From Mesorhizobium sp. CAU 1732 (GTDB lineage Bacteria > Pseudomonadota > Alphaproteobacteria > Rhizobiales > Rhizobiaceae), in contig NZ_JBDQQR010000001.1 in the NCBI RefSeq assembly GCF_039888675.1, positions 2,914,001 to 2,978,000 of the forward strand: a stretch of DNA of 64,000 nt. Direction: 5' to 3'. The number at the start of each line of letters is the position of its first letter. Within the stretch, counting starts at the first letter, position 1. This document shows, in pieces, positions 9,062 through 18,828 of the stretch. Below the pieces are notes generated by a model, which saw only the letters and a program-made list of their open reading frames with translations, made no database searches and was not told the origin of the DNA. Position numbers and translations under genes: made by a program.

Positions 9062-10000
9062 ATGCTCGCGATCTTTGAAAGCATCTTGCCGATCTTCCTT
9101 CTGATCGGCGTCGGGATCGCGCTCCGCAGGTCTCCAATAATCGCCGAGGCCGCGTGGCCGGGCATGGAGCAGCTCGCCTACTGGTTTCTCTACCCGTCGC
9201 TTCTGTTCGTCACGATCTACAATGCCAGCTTTTCCGGGCTCCAGATCGACGCGATGCTCGCAGCCCTGCTGATCGCCATCGCGGCGATGGCGGTTCTGGC
9301 GCTCGCCTTGTGGCCGGTTCTGGATCGCCTCGGATTGGTGACGGGCCGCGAATACTCGTCGGTGTTCCAGACCTCGATTCGCTGGAACGGCTTTATCGCG
9401 CTGCCGATCGCCCAGAAAATCTTTCCGCCCGAGGGGGCGGCGGTCGTGGCGCTGGTGATGGCCGTGATCATCGTGCCCATCAACATCGCATCGGTCTTCG
9501 TGGTGATGCGGTTCGCCAACCGAGAAGTCGGGTTTGCGAAGACGCTGGCGCGCGTCGCCCTCAACCCGCTGATCATCGCGTCGCTGCTCGCAATCGTGCT
9601 GCGCTTCTCGCCCCTGCCGCTCTATGAGCCGGTCAACGAAACGCTGCGCCTCGTGGGCAATGCGGCGCTCGGCCTTGGCCTCTTGGCGATCGGATCCGGC
9701 CTGCGGCTGGGCGATCTCGCCTCCGTGCGCTTCGCGGTCTGGCTGCCGGTGGTGCTAAAGCTGATCGTCTTTCCGATCGTGCTGATCGGATTGTCGCTCG
9801 CCTTCGGGATCAGGGGACCGCAACTCGTCTATCTCGCGCTCTGCGGCGCAGTACCGACCGCGATGAACGGCTATCTGCTGGCCCGCCAGCTTGGCGGCGA
9901 CGCCGAGCTCTATGCGGCGGTAACGACGTTGCAGACGGCGCTGTCCTTCTTCACCATTCCAGTCGCGCTGGCGATCGCCCTTCAGTTGAGCTCGGGGTAA
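9062..10000 (+). CDS. AEC (auxin efflux carrier) family permease
   Basis: 312 residues that are hydrophobic over most of their length, with about ten membrane segments in two homologous halves. The protein opens MLAIFESILPIFLLIGVGI and carries the polar breaks at WNGFIALPIAQ and AVPTAMNGYLLARQLGGD that mark the AEC fold. Bacterial members export or import small carboxylates and similar anions; the substrate cannot be told here. The 3' end overlaps the convergent AidB-like gene by 19 bases. Confidence 0.88.
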   Translation: MLAIFESILPIFLLIGVGIALRRSPIIAEAAWPGMEQLAYWFLYPSLLFVTIYNASFSGLQIDAMLAALLIAIAAMAVLALALWPVLDRLGLVTGREYSSVFQTSIRWNGFIALPIAQKIFPPEGAAVVALVMAVIIVPINIASVFVVMRFANREVGFAKTLARVALNPLIIASLLAIVLRFSPLPLYEPVNETLRLVGNAALGLGLLAIGSGLRLGDLASVRFAVWLPVVLKLIVFPIVLIGLSLAFGIRGPQLVYLALCGAVPTAMNGYLLARQLGGDAELYAAVTTLQTALSFFTIPVALAIALQLSSG

Positions 10001-11610
10001 AGCGTGTCGATGATGACGCGGGCATCGTGGCGCGCGTCGAGCATGCCGTAGGTTGCACGCCATTGGCCGGCGAGACGCGATTCGATGAAGGCGTCGGCGA
10101 TCTGCCCTGCCCCCATGCGACGCAGTTCGGCTGCGGCGGCCGAGATCGCCAGTTGCTCGGTCAGGATCCGGGCAGACCCCTCGTCGGAGCTTGCGACCTG
10201 CATGGCCGCGCGGAGCACCCCGACCGTGCCCTTGCCGGCGGGTCCCAGATCGCGGGCGATACCGGCCAGAACCTCGTCGAAGAGTTGCGGCGCGCGCTGG
10301 AGCACGCGAAGCACATCAAGTGCCATGACATTGCCCGAGCCTTCCCAGATCGCATTGACGGGGGCTTCGCGATAGTAGCGGGCGAGCGGCGCTTCCTCGA
10401 CATAGCCATTGCCGCCCATGCACTCCATCGCCTCATAGAGGAGTGCTGGCGCGATCTTGCAGACCCAGTATTTGACGACCGGGGTCATGGCGCGCGCGAA
10501 GGCAGCTTCGCTCGGATTGTTGGCGGCCTCGTCGAAGGACCGCGCAAGCCGCATCGACAAGGCGGTCGCGCCGGCGACATCAAGCGCCATGTCGGCCAGA
10601 ACACGCTGCATCAGCGGTTGATCGAAGAGCGGTCCGCCGAAGGCACGCCGGTGACGGGTATGGTGGACGGCTTCGGCAAGCCCGGCGCGCATGATGCCGG
10701 AATTGGCGACGGCGCAATCGAGCCGCGTCAGCGTCACCATGTCCATGATCGTCTTCACGCCCTGCCCCGGCTCACCGACCATTTCGCCCAGCGCACCGGT
10801 GAATTCGACCTCGGAGGACGCGTTGGAGCGGTTGCCGAGCTTGTCCTTCAGGCGCTGGAACCGCAGCGCGTTGTCGCGGCCGTCGCCCAATATGCGCGGC
10901 ACGAGGAAGCAGGACAGGCCGTCATTGGCATGGGCGAGCATGAGGAACGCGTCCGACATCGGCGCGGACATGAACCATTTGTGACCGGTCAGGCGATAAA
11001 AACCGCCATTCATGCGCTCGGCGCGCGTCGTGTTCGCCCGGACGTCCGTTCCGCCCTGCTTCTCGGTCATGCCCATGCCCAGCGTCAGGCCGGTCTTCTC
11101 GACCGGAGGCTTCTGGCTCTGATCGTATTTGCGGGTGGTGACGCGCGGCGCCCATTCCCGGAAGAGTTTGGGGCTCGCCATCAGCGCGGCCAGCGAGGCG
11201 CTGGTCATGGTGATCGGGCACAGATGGCCGCATTCGAGCTGCGCGGTCATGTAGAATCGCGCGGCGCGCACCTGATGGCGGCGCGACGCCTCGTTCGGGC
11301 TGTTCTCCCAGATCGAGGAATGGAGCCCGATCGCCACCGACCGCCGCATCAAGGCGTGGTAGGCGGGATGAAACTCCACGAGATCGATGCGCCGGCCCTG
11401 CCGGTCATGCGTTCGCAGCTTCGGCGTTTCGACATTGGCAAGCCGCGCCATCTCGCCCGCCTCGACGGACCTGACATAGCGGCCGAGTTGATCGAGTTCG
11501 CGCCGCACCGGGTCCGAGAACCCTTCCGCGAGTTGCACCAGGAGCGGATCGGCCCGCCAGGCGCTCGTCCCGGACAATGGCGGGCTCTGGTTCAGGACCT
11601 CATGCGTCAA
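9982..11610 (-). CDS. AidB-like acyl-CoA dehydrogenase family protein
   Basis: 542 residues, the length of the AidB branch of FAD-dependent acyl-CoA dehydrogenases. The N-terminal THEVLNQSPPL and the segments CPITMTSA, GMGMTEKQGGTD, LKDKLGNRSNAS and REAPVNAIWEGSGN closely match what I recall of E. coli AidB, a DNA-binding flavoprotein of the adaptive response to alkylation. The catalytic base region keeps the family IWEGSGNVMALDVLR motif. The open frame starts with TTG at 11610, and the following residues align with the AidB N-terminus, so TTG is a credible start. There is no ada gene nearby, so regulation by alkylation damage is not supported here. Confidence 0.9.
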   Translation of the reverse strand: MTHEVLNQSPPLSGTSAWRADPLLVQLAEGFSDPVRRELDQLGRYVRSVEAGEMARLANVETPKLRTHDRQGRRIDLVEFHPAYHALMRRSVAIGLHSSIWENSPNEASRRHQVRAARFYMTAQLECGHLCPITMTSASLAALMASPKLFREWAPRVTTRKYDQSQKPPVEKTGLTLGMGMTEKQGGTDVRANTTRAERMNGGFYRLTGHKWFMSAPMSDAFLMLAHANDGLSCFLVPRILGDGRDNALRFQRLKDKLGNRSNASSEVEFTGALGEMVGEPGQGVKTIMDMVTLTRLDCAVANSGIMRAGLAEAVHHTRHRRAFGGPLFDQPLMQRVLADMALDVAGATALSMRLARSFDEAANNPSEAAFARAMTPVVKYWVCKIAPALLYEAMECMGGNGYVEEAPLARYYREAPVNAIWEGSGNVMALDVLRVLQRAPQLFDEVLAGIARDLGPAGKGTVGVLRAAMQVASSDEGSARILTEQLAISAAAAELRRMGAGQIADAFIESRLAGQWRATYGMLDARHDARVIIDTLYPELN

Positions 11611-11751
11611 GTCGAAACTCCGGAATGCGTCGAGTCATGGTCGAATGTTACAGTTACAGGCAAAGCTGTCGTCTTTGCGAGGGAAAATCCGGTGGAAGGC
11701 CGGCGAGGCGCTTGCGGGGTGGCGGCGGCTTGCCTATAGCACGGCTCTGAT

Positions 11752-12717
11752 ATGACAGAGCGCCCAGACCTTCCGCTTTATCCGCATCGCCACCTGCTTG
11801 GCGTCAAGGGCCTTTTCCCCCAGGACATCGAACTTCTTCTCGATCGCGCCGATGCGGCAGTCGCCATATCGCGCCAGTCTGAAAAGAAGACGTCGACCCT
11901 GCGCGGCCGCACGCAGATCAATCTGTTCTACGAATCGTCGACACGCACGCAGGCTTCGTTCGAGCTCGCGGGCAAACGTCTCGGCGCCGACGTCATGAAC
12001 ATGTCGGTCGCGTCGTCTTCGGTAAAAAAGGGCGAGACGCTGGTCGATACGGCCATGACCCTCAACGCGATGAGACCCGACATCCTCATCATCCGCCATT
12101 CGGCCGCGGGCGCGGCCGCCCTTCTGGCACAGAAGGTCGGCTGTTCGGTGGTCAATGCCGGCGACGGCGCGCATGAACACCCGACGCAGGCGCTTCTCGA
12201 TGCGCTGACCATCCGCCGCGCCAAGGGCAGGATCGCGCACCTGACCGTCGCGATCTGCGGCGACGTGCTGCACTCGCGCGTGGCGCGCTCCAACATCCTG
12301 CTCCTGAATGCGATGGGCGCGCGCGTTCGCGTCGTCGCGCCGTCGACATTGCTACCCTCGGGCATCGCCGAGATGGGCGTCGAAGTGTTCACGACGATGA
12401 AGGAAGGGCTCAAGGGGGCCGACGTCGTGATGATGCTGCGCCTGCAGCGCGAGCGCATGGCGGGCGCGTTCGTGCCCTCGATACGCGAATATTTCCGCTA
12501 TTTCGGGCTCGATTCGGAGAAGCTGAAGGCCGCGAAGGACGACGCGCTGGTGATGCATCCCGGCCCGATGAACCGCGGGGTCGAGATCGCGTCCGAGATC
12601 GCGGACGGGCCGCAGAGCGTGATCCAGGAACAGGTCGAGATGGGCGTCGCGGTCCGAATGGCCGTCATGGAGGCGCTGCTCGATCCGCGCCGCAATCCCG
12701 AAGGGGTGGCGGCATGA
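11752..12717 (+). CDS. pyrB: aspartate carbamoyltransferase catalytic subunit
   Basis: Joins carbamoyl phosphate and aspartate in pyrimidine synthesis. The 321-residue product has the carbamoyl-phosphate motif [12 protein letters not shown], the [13 protein letters not shown] segment and the C-terminal [13 protein letters not shown] motif. There is no pyrI, as expected for class A ATCases. It overlaps the next gene by 4 bases (ATGA), a coupling seen with the inactive dihydroorotase partner needed for assembly in Pseudomonas-type enzymes. Upstream, TTGCGG followed 16 bases later by CTATAG could be a promoter with a very short leader, but I hold this loosely. Confidence 0.97.
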   Translation: MTERPDLPLYPHRHLLGVKGLFPQDIELLLDRADAAVAISRQSEKKTSTLRGRTQINLFYESSTRTQASFELAGKRLGADVMNMSVASSSVKKGETLVDTAMTLNAMRPDILIIRHSAAGAAALLAQKVGCSVVNAGDGAHEHPTQALLDALTIRRAKGRIAHLTVAICGDVLHSRVARSNILLLNAMGARVRVVAPSTLLPSGIAEMGVEVFTTMKEGLKGADVVMMLRLQRERMAGAFVPSIREYFRYFGLDSEKLKAAKDDALVMHPGPMNRGVEIASEIADGPQSVIQEQVEMGVAVRMAVMEALLDPRRNPEGVAA

Positions 12718-14000
12718 GCGTCACGGTTTTCGAAAACGCACGCATCGTCGATCCGTCGCGCGGCCTCGATGAAGTCGGCACCGTCATCGTCGATGGCCGA
12801 AAAATCGCAGCCAGCGGCGCATCCGCCCGCAACCAGGGCGCGCCCGAAGGCGCTGCCGTCGTGGATTGCAGCGGAAAGGCGATTCTGCCGGGCCTGATCG
12901 ACGCACGCGTCCATGTCGGTGAACCCGGCGCCGAGCACCGCGAAACGATCGCATCGGCAAGCGTCGCTGCCGCTGTCGGCGGCGTCACCTCGTTCCTGAT
13001 GATGCCGGACACCGATCCCGTCATCGACGATGTCGCGCTGGTGGAGTTCGTGCTGCGCACGGCGCGCGACACGGCATCCGTCAACGTGTTCCCGACAGCC
13101 GCCATCACCAAGCGGCTGGAAGGCCGCGAGATGACCGGGTTCGGCCTGCTGCGCGAAGCCGGCGCGGTCGCCTTCACCGAAGGCCGCCACACCATCGCCA
13201 ACGCACAGATGATGCGCCGGGCGCTGACCTATGCGCGCGATTTCGACGCCATCATCGACCATGAGACGCAGGATCCCGAGCTCGCGTCGTCGGGCGTGAT
13301 GAACGAGGGCCTCTATGCAAGCTGGCTCGGCCTGCCCGGCATTCCGCGCGAGGCGGAGGCGATTCCGCTCGAACGCGACCTGATGCTGGCCCGCCTGACG
13401 CGCGGACGCTATCACGCGGCAAAGATATCGACCGCGATGGCGGCGTCCGCCGTCGCGCGGGCAAAGACCGACGGCGCGCGCGTCACGTCCGGCGCGTCCA
13501 TCGCCAGCCTGTCGCTCAACGAGCACGACGTCGGCGAATACCGAACCTTCTTTCGCCTGTCGCCGCCGCTGCGCGCCGAGGATGACCGCCTCGCCATGGT
13601 CGAGGCGTTGCGCGACGGAACGATCGACGTCCTCGTGTCCTCGCACGACCCGCAGGACGTCGATACCAAGCGGCTGCCTTTCGCCGACGCCGCGTCGGGC
13701 GCCATCGGCCTCGAAACGCTCCTGTCGGCGGCGCTGCGCCTTCATCACAATGGCGACGTGCCGCTGCTGCGGCTGATCGAGACGCTCTCGACGGCACCCG
13801 CAAAGCTCTACGGCCTGCCGGGTGGCACGCTGAAACCCGGCGCATCCGCCGATCTGATCGTCGTCGATCTCGACGAACCCTGGGTCGTGCGCGAGGCGGA
13901 TATCAAATCGCGATCCAAGAATACCTGCTTCGAGGGCGCGCGGTTGCAGGGCAAGGTCTTGCAAACTCTGGTGGCAGGCCGCACAGTTTACGCGGCCTGA
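12714..14000 (+). CDS. pyrC': dihydroorotase-like protein PyrC' (probably non-catalytic)
   Basis: 428 residues with the full amidohydrolase barrel plan ([20 protein letters not shown] near the start, [20 protein letters not shown] near the end). Key catalytic positions of active dihydroorotases are missing. The metal pair HxH reads R65-V-H67, and the substrate Arg of HLREPG is G69. The later barrel histidine in YHxAHxST is K237, and the aspartate of TDHAP reads S310 (SSHDP). H183 remains. Overlap with pyrB by 4 bases fits a structural partner of the ATCase catalytic chain, as in Pseudomonas pyrBC'. A true pyrC must then exist elsewhere. Product annotation as active dihydroorotase would be misleading. 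Confidence 0.88.
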   Translation: MSVTVFENARIVDPSRGLDEVGTVIVDGRKIAASGASARNQGAPEGAAVVDCSGKAILPGLIDARVHVGEPGAEHRETIASASVAAAVGGVTSFLMMPDTDPVIDDVALVEFVLRTARDTASVNVFPTAAITKRLEGREMTGFGLLREAGAVAFTEGRHTIANAQMMRRALTYARDFDAIIDHETQDPELASSGVMNEGLYASWLGLPGIPREAEAIPLERDLMLARLTRGRYHAAKISTAMAASAVARAKTDGARVTSGASIASLSLNEHDVGEYRTFFRLSPPLRAEDDRLAMVEALRDGTIDVLVSSHDPQDVDTKRLPFADAASGAIGLETLLSAALRLHHNGDVPLLRLIETLSTAPAKLYGLPGGTLKPGASADLIVVDLDEPWVVREADIKSRSKNTCFEGARLQGKVLQTLVAGRTVYAA

Positions 14001-14031
14001 CGGGGGCCGTTCATCGGGGAGGAATGCCGCC

Positions 14032-14616
14032 ATGACGGCCATCATCATCGCGCTCGCATTCGGCTATCTTCTCGGCTCCATTCCCTTCGGTTTCCTGCTC
14101 ACCCGCGCGGCGGGCCTCGGCGACGTCCGCACGATCGGCTCCGGCAATATCGGCGCGACCAACGTGCTGCGCACCGGAAACAAGGGGCTGGCGGCCCTGA
14201 CGCTCCTGCTCGATGCGTTGAAGGGCACCGCAGCGGTGCTGATCGCGTCGCGATACGGCATCGAACTCGGGATCGCGGCCGGCTTTGCCGCATTCCTCGG
14301 CCATCTGTTTCCTGTGTGGCTCGGCTTCAAGGGTGGCAAGGGCGTGGCGACGTATCTGGGCGTTCTCGTCGCCTTCGCATGGCAGGCAGCGCTGGTGTTC
14401 GCCGTCATCTGGCTCGCCGTGGCGGCCCTCACCCGCTACTCATCGCTGGCGGCACTGATAGCGGCGATAGCCGTCCCGATCACACTCTATCTCTTCGGCC
14501 TCGTCGATTATGCGATCGTGCTGGCGCTGATGACCGTGCTCGTCTTCGTCAAGCATCGGGCCAACATCTCCCGCCTCATGGATGGCACGGAATCGAAGGT
14601 CGGGGCCAAGGGATGA
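14032..14616 (+). CDS. plsY: acyl-phosphate:glycerol-3-phosphate acyltransferase
   Basis: Inner-membrane enzyme that transfers the acyl group from acyl-phosphate to glycerol 3-phosphate, the first step of phospholipid synthesis. The 194-residue product has about five membrane helices and the three PlsY motifs: GSIPFGFLL with [12 protein letters not shown] (motif 1), [16 protein letters not shown] [13 protein letters not shown] (motif 2), and [15 protein letters not shown] (motif 3). Its stop overlaps the dprA start (ATGA), so the two are coupled. It follows pyrC' after 31 bases in the same direction. Confidence 0.96.
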   Translation: MTAIIIALAFGYLLGSIPFGFLLTRAAGLGDVRTIGSGNIGATNVLRTGNKGLAALTLLLDALKGTAAVLIASRYGIELGIAAGFAAFLGHLFPVWLGFKGGKGVATYLGVLVAFAWQAALVFAVIWLAVAALTRYSSLAALIAAIAVPITLYLFGLVDYAIVLALMTVLVFVKHRANISRLMDGTESKVGAKG

Positions 14617-15740
14617 CGGCGTCGGGCCCGACGCTCAGTGATCGCCAGCGCCTGAACTGGCTTCGGCTCATCCGCACCGACAATGTCGGCCCGGCAACGT
14701 TTCGCGATCTCATCAACCGCTTCGGTTCCGCGGAAACCGCGATCGAAGCGCTCCCGGAACTGGCGTCGAGCGGCGGCGCCGGACGCATGCTTCGAGTGCC
14801 ATCTCTCGCGGATGTCGAGCGCGAAGCCGCCGCCGCTGCGGCCTTCGGCGCGCGTTTCGTCGCCATCGGCGAGCCCGACTATCCGCCGATGCTGCGCCGC
14901 ATGGACGTGCCGCCGCCGATCGTCGCGCTCAAGGGCTCCCCCGCCGTGTTCCGGCTGCCGACGATCGCGATCGTGGGCGCGCGCAACGCCTCGGTCGCTG
15001 GCATCCGCTTTGCCCGCATGCTGGCCTCGGAGTTCGGGGCCGAAGGCTATGCGGTCGTCTCCGGGCTTGCGCGCGGCATCGACGCGGCCGCCCATTCCGG
15101 CAGTCTCGATACGGGAACGATCGCCGTGCTCGCGGGTGGGCTCGACAAGCCCTACCCGCCGGAAAACCTGGGGCTTTGCACGCAGATCGCATCGCGCGGC
15201 GCGCTGATTTCGGAAATGCCCTTCGGTTGGGAACCACGCGCCCGCGATTTCCCACGGCGAAACCGGCTCGTGGCCGGTCTCGGGCTCGGCCTTCTGGTGA
15301 TCGAGGCCGCGAACCGGTCCGGCTCGCTGATCTCGGCGCGTCTGGCAAACGAGATGGGTCGGGTCGTTTTCGCGGTGCCGGGTTCCCCCCTCGATCCGCG
15401 CTCCGCGGGGGCCAATGCTCTCATCAAGGACGGCGCCACGCTCGTCACCGAGGCGCGGGACGTACTCGATGTGCTGGCTCCGATATCGGGAATTGCGACA
15501 CCGCCCGCCCTGCCGCTGGAGGAAACCCCGGATTTCGGCGCGACGCCGCCGCCCGAGGAGAGCGATCGCGGCCGCGTGCTGGAGGCGCTGGGTCCGGTGC
15601 CGACCCATGTGGACGAAATCATCCGGCACACCGATCTGCACCCTGCTCAGGTGTTCATGATTCTACTGGAACTTGATCTTGCGGGCAGATTGGAGAGGCA
15701 TGCCGGCGGCACGGTTTCGCTGCTCGTCCTGGATGCGTAG
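14613..15740 (+). CDS. dprA: DNA-processing protein DprA
   Basis: 375 residues. A short SAM-like helical region (about 1-60) is followed by the Rossmann-type SMF/DprA domain with [37 protein letters not shown] and [20 protein letters not shown]-terminal winged helix comes last (about 310-375, [20 protein letters not shown]). DprA loads RecA on incoming single strands during natural transformation; in non-competent bacteria its role is less clear. The ATG at 14613 overlaps the plsY stop. The last 78 bases overlap the 3' end of the antisense gene at 15663-15917. Confidence 0.95.
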   Translation: MTASGPTLSDRQRLNWLRLIRTDNVGPATFRDLINRFGSAETAIEALPELASSGGAGRMLRVPSLADVEREAAAAAAFGARFVAIGEPDYPPMLRRMDVPPPIVALKGSPAVFRLPTIAIVGARNASVAGIRFARMLASEFGAEGYAVVSGLARGIDAAAHSGSLDTGTIAVLAGGLDKPYPPENLGLCTQIASRGALISEMPFGWEPRARDFPRRNRLVAGLGLGLLVIEAANRSGSLISARLANEMGRVVFAVPGSPLDPRSAGANALIKDGATLVTEARDVLDVLAPISGIATPPALPLEETPDFGATPPPEESDRGRVLEALGPVPTHVDEIIRHTDLHPAQVFMILLELDLAGRLERHAGGTVSLLVLDA

Positions 15741-15917
15741 CGGGCGCTCGCCGCGGATGATGTCGCTCGCCTCGACATAGGCCATCTCGATGAGATAGGC
15801 GAGCATGTCGCAACGCTCGGCCTCGGCCATCGTCCTCATCTGACCCAGCATCGACTGCATATAGTCCAGTGTCTCGGTGCGTCGTCTATTCGCATTCTGT
15901 CCCACTTCGAGCTCCAT
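15663..15917 (-). CDS. small conserved-looking cytoplasmic protein (84 aa), unknown function
   Basis: 84 residues, mostly helical. The central part, MRTMAEAERCDMLAYLIEMA, looks like a well-conserved helix, and I recall similar short proteins in rhizobia, but I cannot name a family. No membrane segment or signal. Its last 26 codons overlap dprA in the opposite orientation, which leaves room for an antisense effect on dprA transcripts. The start ATG at 15917 has no strong ribosome-binding site. It is divergent from topA across 271 bases in which I see no recognisable element. Confidence 0.6.
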   Translation of the reverse strand: MELEVGQNANRRRTETLDYMQSMLGQMRTMAEAERCDMLAYLIEMAYVEASDIIRGERPLRIQDEQRNRAAGMPLQSARKIKFQ

Positions 15918-16188
15918 GGATCGTGGGCTGAAAGATCAAGCCGAACCGGTTGCAACCACCCTCATGTAGACAACCCAAGCGTTAATTAGAGGCTACGCAC
16001 TTTAGCAAGGATTGCAACAGCAACCAGATCGCGCGAAAGTTGCATTCACGCTGCCTTCACGCTCGCTGCGCTTGCAAATCACAACGGGGCCCTTGACCGA
16101 ACTGCAAAGCGCGGCCATGTGACGGGCTGTTTTAAGAACATCATTTGCGGCGCGATTGCCTGATGCGCCGGGGGAAGTACGCCAGCCA

Positions 16189-18822
16189 ATGGACGTCGTC
16201 GTCGTCGAATCGCCTGCCAAGGCCAAGACAATCAACAAATATCTGGGATCCAACTATACGGTCCTGGCGTCGTTCGGCCATGTCCGCGACCTGCCCGCGA
16301 AAAATGGGTCCGTGCGTCCGGAGGAAGACTTCGCCATGTCGTGGGAGGTCGATGGTCCATCCGCCAAGCGGCTTGGCGACATCGTCAAGGCGCTGAAGGA
16401 TGCCGACGGCCTTATCCTCGCGACCGACCCGGATCGCGAAGGCGAAGCGATCTCGTGGCACGTCCTCGAGGTGTTGCGCCAGAAGAAGGCGATCAAGGAC
16501 AAGCCCGTCCAGCGCGTAGTGTTCAACGCGATCACCAAGCAGTCGGTGCTCGACGCGATGGCCAATCCGCGCGAGATCGACGTTCCGCTGGTCGACGCCT
16601 ATCTGGCGCGCCGTGCGCTCGACTATCTCGTCGGCTTCACGCTGTCGCCCGTCCTGTGGCGCAAGCTGCCCGGCGCCCGGTCCGCCGGCCGCGTGCAGTC
16701 TGTGGCGCTGAGGCTGGTCTGCGACCGCGAATCCGAGATCGAGCGCTTCATCCGCGAGGAATACTGGCAGGTCGCGGCACAGCTCGCGACGCCGCGCGCC
16801 GAGGATTTCGAAAGCCGGCTGACTGCCTTCGACGGACAGAAGCTGCAAAAACTCGACATCAGGAACGCCGAACAGGCGGCCGACATCAAGACGATGCTCG
16901 AGGGAGCGACGTTCAAGGCCGCGTCTGTCGAGGCCAAGCCGACGAAGCGCAACCCGTTTGCGCCATTCACGACGTCGACGCTCCAGCAGGCCGCGTCGTC
17001 GCAACTCGGTTTCTCCGCATCGCGCACCATGCAGGTGGCGCAACGCCTCTATGAAGGCATCGACATCGGCGGCGAGACGACCGGCCTGATCACCTATATG
17101 CGTACCGACGGCGTGCAGATGGCGCCGGAAGCGGTCACCGCTGCCAGGTCGGCGATCGGCGGCGAGTTCGGCGATCGTTATCTGCCGGAAAAGCCCCGCT
17201 ATTATTCGTCCAAGGCCAAGAACGCACAGGAAGCGCACGAGGCTGTCCGGCCGACCGACTTCCTGCGCAAGCCCGCCGACGTCCGCCGCTATCTTGATGC
17301 GGATCAGGCGCGTCTCTACGAAATCATCTGGAAACGCGCGATCGCCAGCCAGATGAACCCGGCCGAGATCGAACGTACGACCGTCGAGATCGAGGCGGTC
17401 AACGGCACGCGCACCGCATCGCTGCGCGCTGTCGGCTCAGTGGTCCGTTTCGACGGCTTCCTCGCGGCCTATACGGAACAGAAGGACGAGGATTCGGAAG
17501 ACGAGGAAAGCCGTCGCCTGCCTCTGATCAATGCCGGCGAGACGCTCGCGCGCAAGTCCGTCACCGCGACCCAGCATTCGACCGAACCGCCGCCGCGCTA
17601 TTCGGAAGCCTCGCTCATCAAGAAGATGGAAGAACTCGGCATCGGCCGGCCGTCGACCTATGCCGCGACGCTGAAGACGCTCGAGGACCGCGACTACGTC
17701 ACGATCGACAAGCGTCGTCTCGTGCCGCAGGCCAAGGGCCGGCTCGTGACCGCCTTCCTGGAAAACTTCTTCGACCGCTATGTGGAGTACGATTTCACCG
17801 CGGCACTCGAGGAAAAACTCGACCAGATTTCGGACGGCAAGCTTGCCTGGAAGGACGTTCTTCGGGACTTCTGGAAGGAATTCTCCGGCCATGTCGACGA
17901 AACCAAGGAACTGCGCGTCACCGACGTTCTGGACGCGCTGAACGAAGCGCTTGCGCCGCTGGTGTTCCCGGCGCGCGAAGATGGCTCGAACCCGCGCATC
18001 TGCCCGAAATGCGGCACCGGCAACCTCTCGCTGAAGCTCGGCAAGTTCGGCGCCTTCGTCGGCTGCTCGAACTATCCCGAATGCGGCTTCACCCGCCAGC
18101 TCGGCGAGGCGTTGAATGCCAATGGCGAGGGGGCAAGCGGCGCGGATGGCGACCGCCTGCTCGGCAAGGATCCGTATACGAGCGAAGATATCGTCCTGAA
18201 GAGTGGACGTTTCGGGCCCTACGTCCAGCGCGGCGAAGGCAAGGAGGCCAAGCGCTCAAGCCTGCCCAAGGGCTGGACGCCCGATACGATGGACCACGAA
18301 AAGGCGCTGGCGCTGCTTTCGCTGCCGCGCGATGTCGGCAAGCATCCCGAAACCGCCAAGATGATTTCGGCCGGCCTCGGCCGCTACGGTCCGTTCGTTC
18401 TGCATGACGGCACCTACGCCAATCTGGAATCGATCGAGGACGTGTTTTCGATCGGCCTCAACCGTGCCGTCACCGTCATCGCGGAGAAGAAATCGAAATT
18501 CGCCGACGGCAAGGGACGTGCGGCACCCGCTGCCCTCAAGGATCTGGGCGACCACCCCGATGGCGGTGGCAAGATCACCGTGCGCGACGGGCGCTATGGC
18601 GCTTACGTCAACTGGGGCAAGGTCAACGCGACGCTGCCAAACGGCAAGGACCCGCAAACGGTCAGTGTCGAGGAAGCGCTGGAGCTGATCGCCGCCAAGG
18701 CCGGTAAATCGGGTGGCAAGAAGACCGCGGCGCCGAAGACGAAGGCTGCCGCCAAGAAGCCTGCAGCAAAGAAGGCTCCGGCCAAGAAGCCCGCGAAGAA
18801 GGCGGCGAGCAAGAAGGAATAG
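16189..18822 (+). CDS. topA: DNA topoisomerase I
   Basis: 877 residues. Begins MDVVVVESPAKAKTINKYLG (TOPRIM) with the acidic triad in ATDPDREGEAISWH. The catalytic tyrosine sits in GLITYMRTDGVQM. One classical four-cysteine zinc ribbon is visible (CPKCGTGN...CSNYPECG), followed by repeated C-terminal domains of the RFGPYVQ / RYGPFVLHDG / RYGAYVNWG type. A final Lys/Ala-rich tail of about 35 residues probably binds DNA nonspecifically. The ATG at 16189 is chosen over an upstream in-frame start because the family begins at this methionine and a GGGGAAG site precedes it. It relaxes negative supercoils. Confidence 0.97.
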   Translation: MDVVVVESPAKAKTINKYLGSNYTVLASFGHVRDLPAKNGSVRPEEDFAMSWEVDGPSAKRLGDIVKALKDADGLILATDPDREGEAISWHVLEVLRQKKAIKDKPVQRVVFNAITKQSVLDAMANPREIDVPLVDAYLARRALDYLVGFTLSPVLWRKLPGARSAGRVQSVALRLVCDRESEIERFIREEYWQVAAQLATPRAEDFESRLTAFDGQKLQKLDIRNAEQAADIKTMLEGATFKAASVEAKPTKRNPFAPFTTSTLQQAASSQLGFSASRTMQVAQRLYEGIDIGGETTGLITYMRTDGVQMAPEAVTAARSAIGGEFGDRYLPEKPRYYSSKAKNAQEAHEAVRPTDFLRKPADVRRYLDADQARLYEIIWKRAIASQMNPAEIERTTVEIEAVNGTRTASLRAVGSVVRFDGFLAAYTEQKDEDSEDEESRRLPLINAGETLARKSVTATQHSTEPPPRYSEASLIKKMEELGIGRPSTYAATLKTLEDRDYVTIDKRRLVPQAKGRLVTAFLENFFDRYVEYDFTAALEEKLDQISDGKLAWKDVLRDFWKEFSGHVDETKELRVTDVLDALNEALAPLVFPAREDGSNPRICPKCGTGNLSLKLGKFGAFVGCSNYPECGFTRQLGEALNANGEGASGADGDRLLGKDPYTSEDIVLKSGRFGPYVQRGEGKEAKRSSLPKGWTPDTMDHEKALALLSLPRDVGKHPETAKMISAGLGRYGPFVLHDGTYANLESIEDVFSIGLNRAVTVIAEKKSKFADGKGRAAPAALKDLGDHPDGGGKITVRDGRYGAYVNWGKVNATLPNGKDPQTVSVEEALELIAAKAGKSGGKKTAAPKTKAAAKKPAAKKAPAKKPAKKAASKKE

Positions 18823-18828
18823 CGCGCT

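Noticed and set aside
11695..11751. promoter with near-leaderless transcript for pyrB (TTGCGG...CTATAG)
   Set aside because: The -35 box is poor and GC-rich DNA throws up such pairs often; no independent support.
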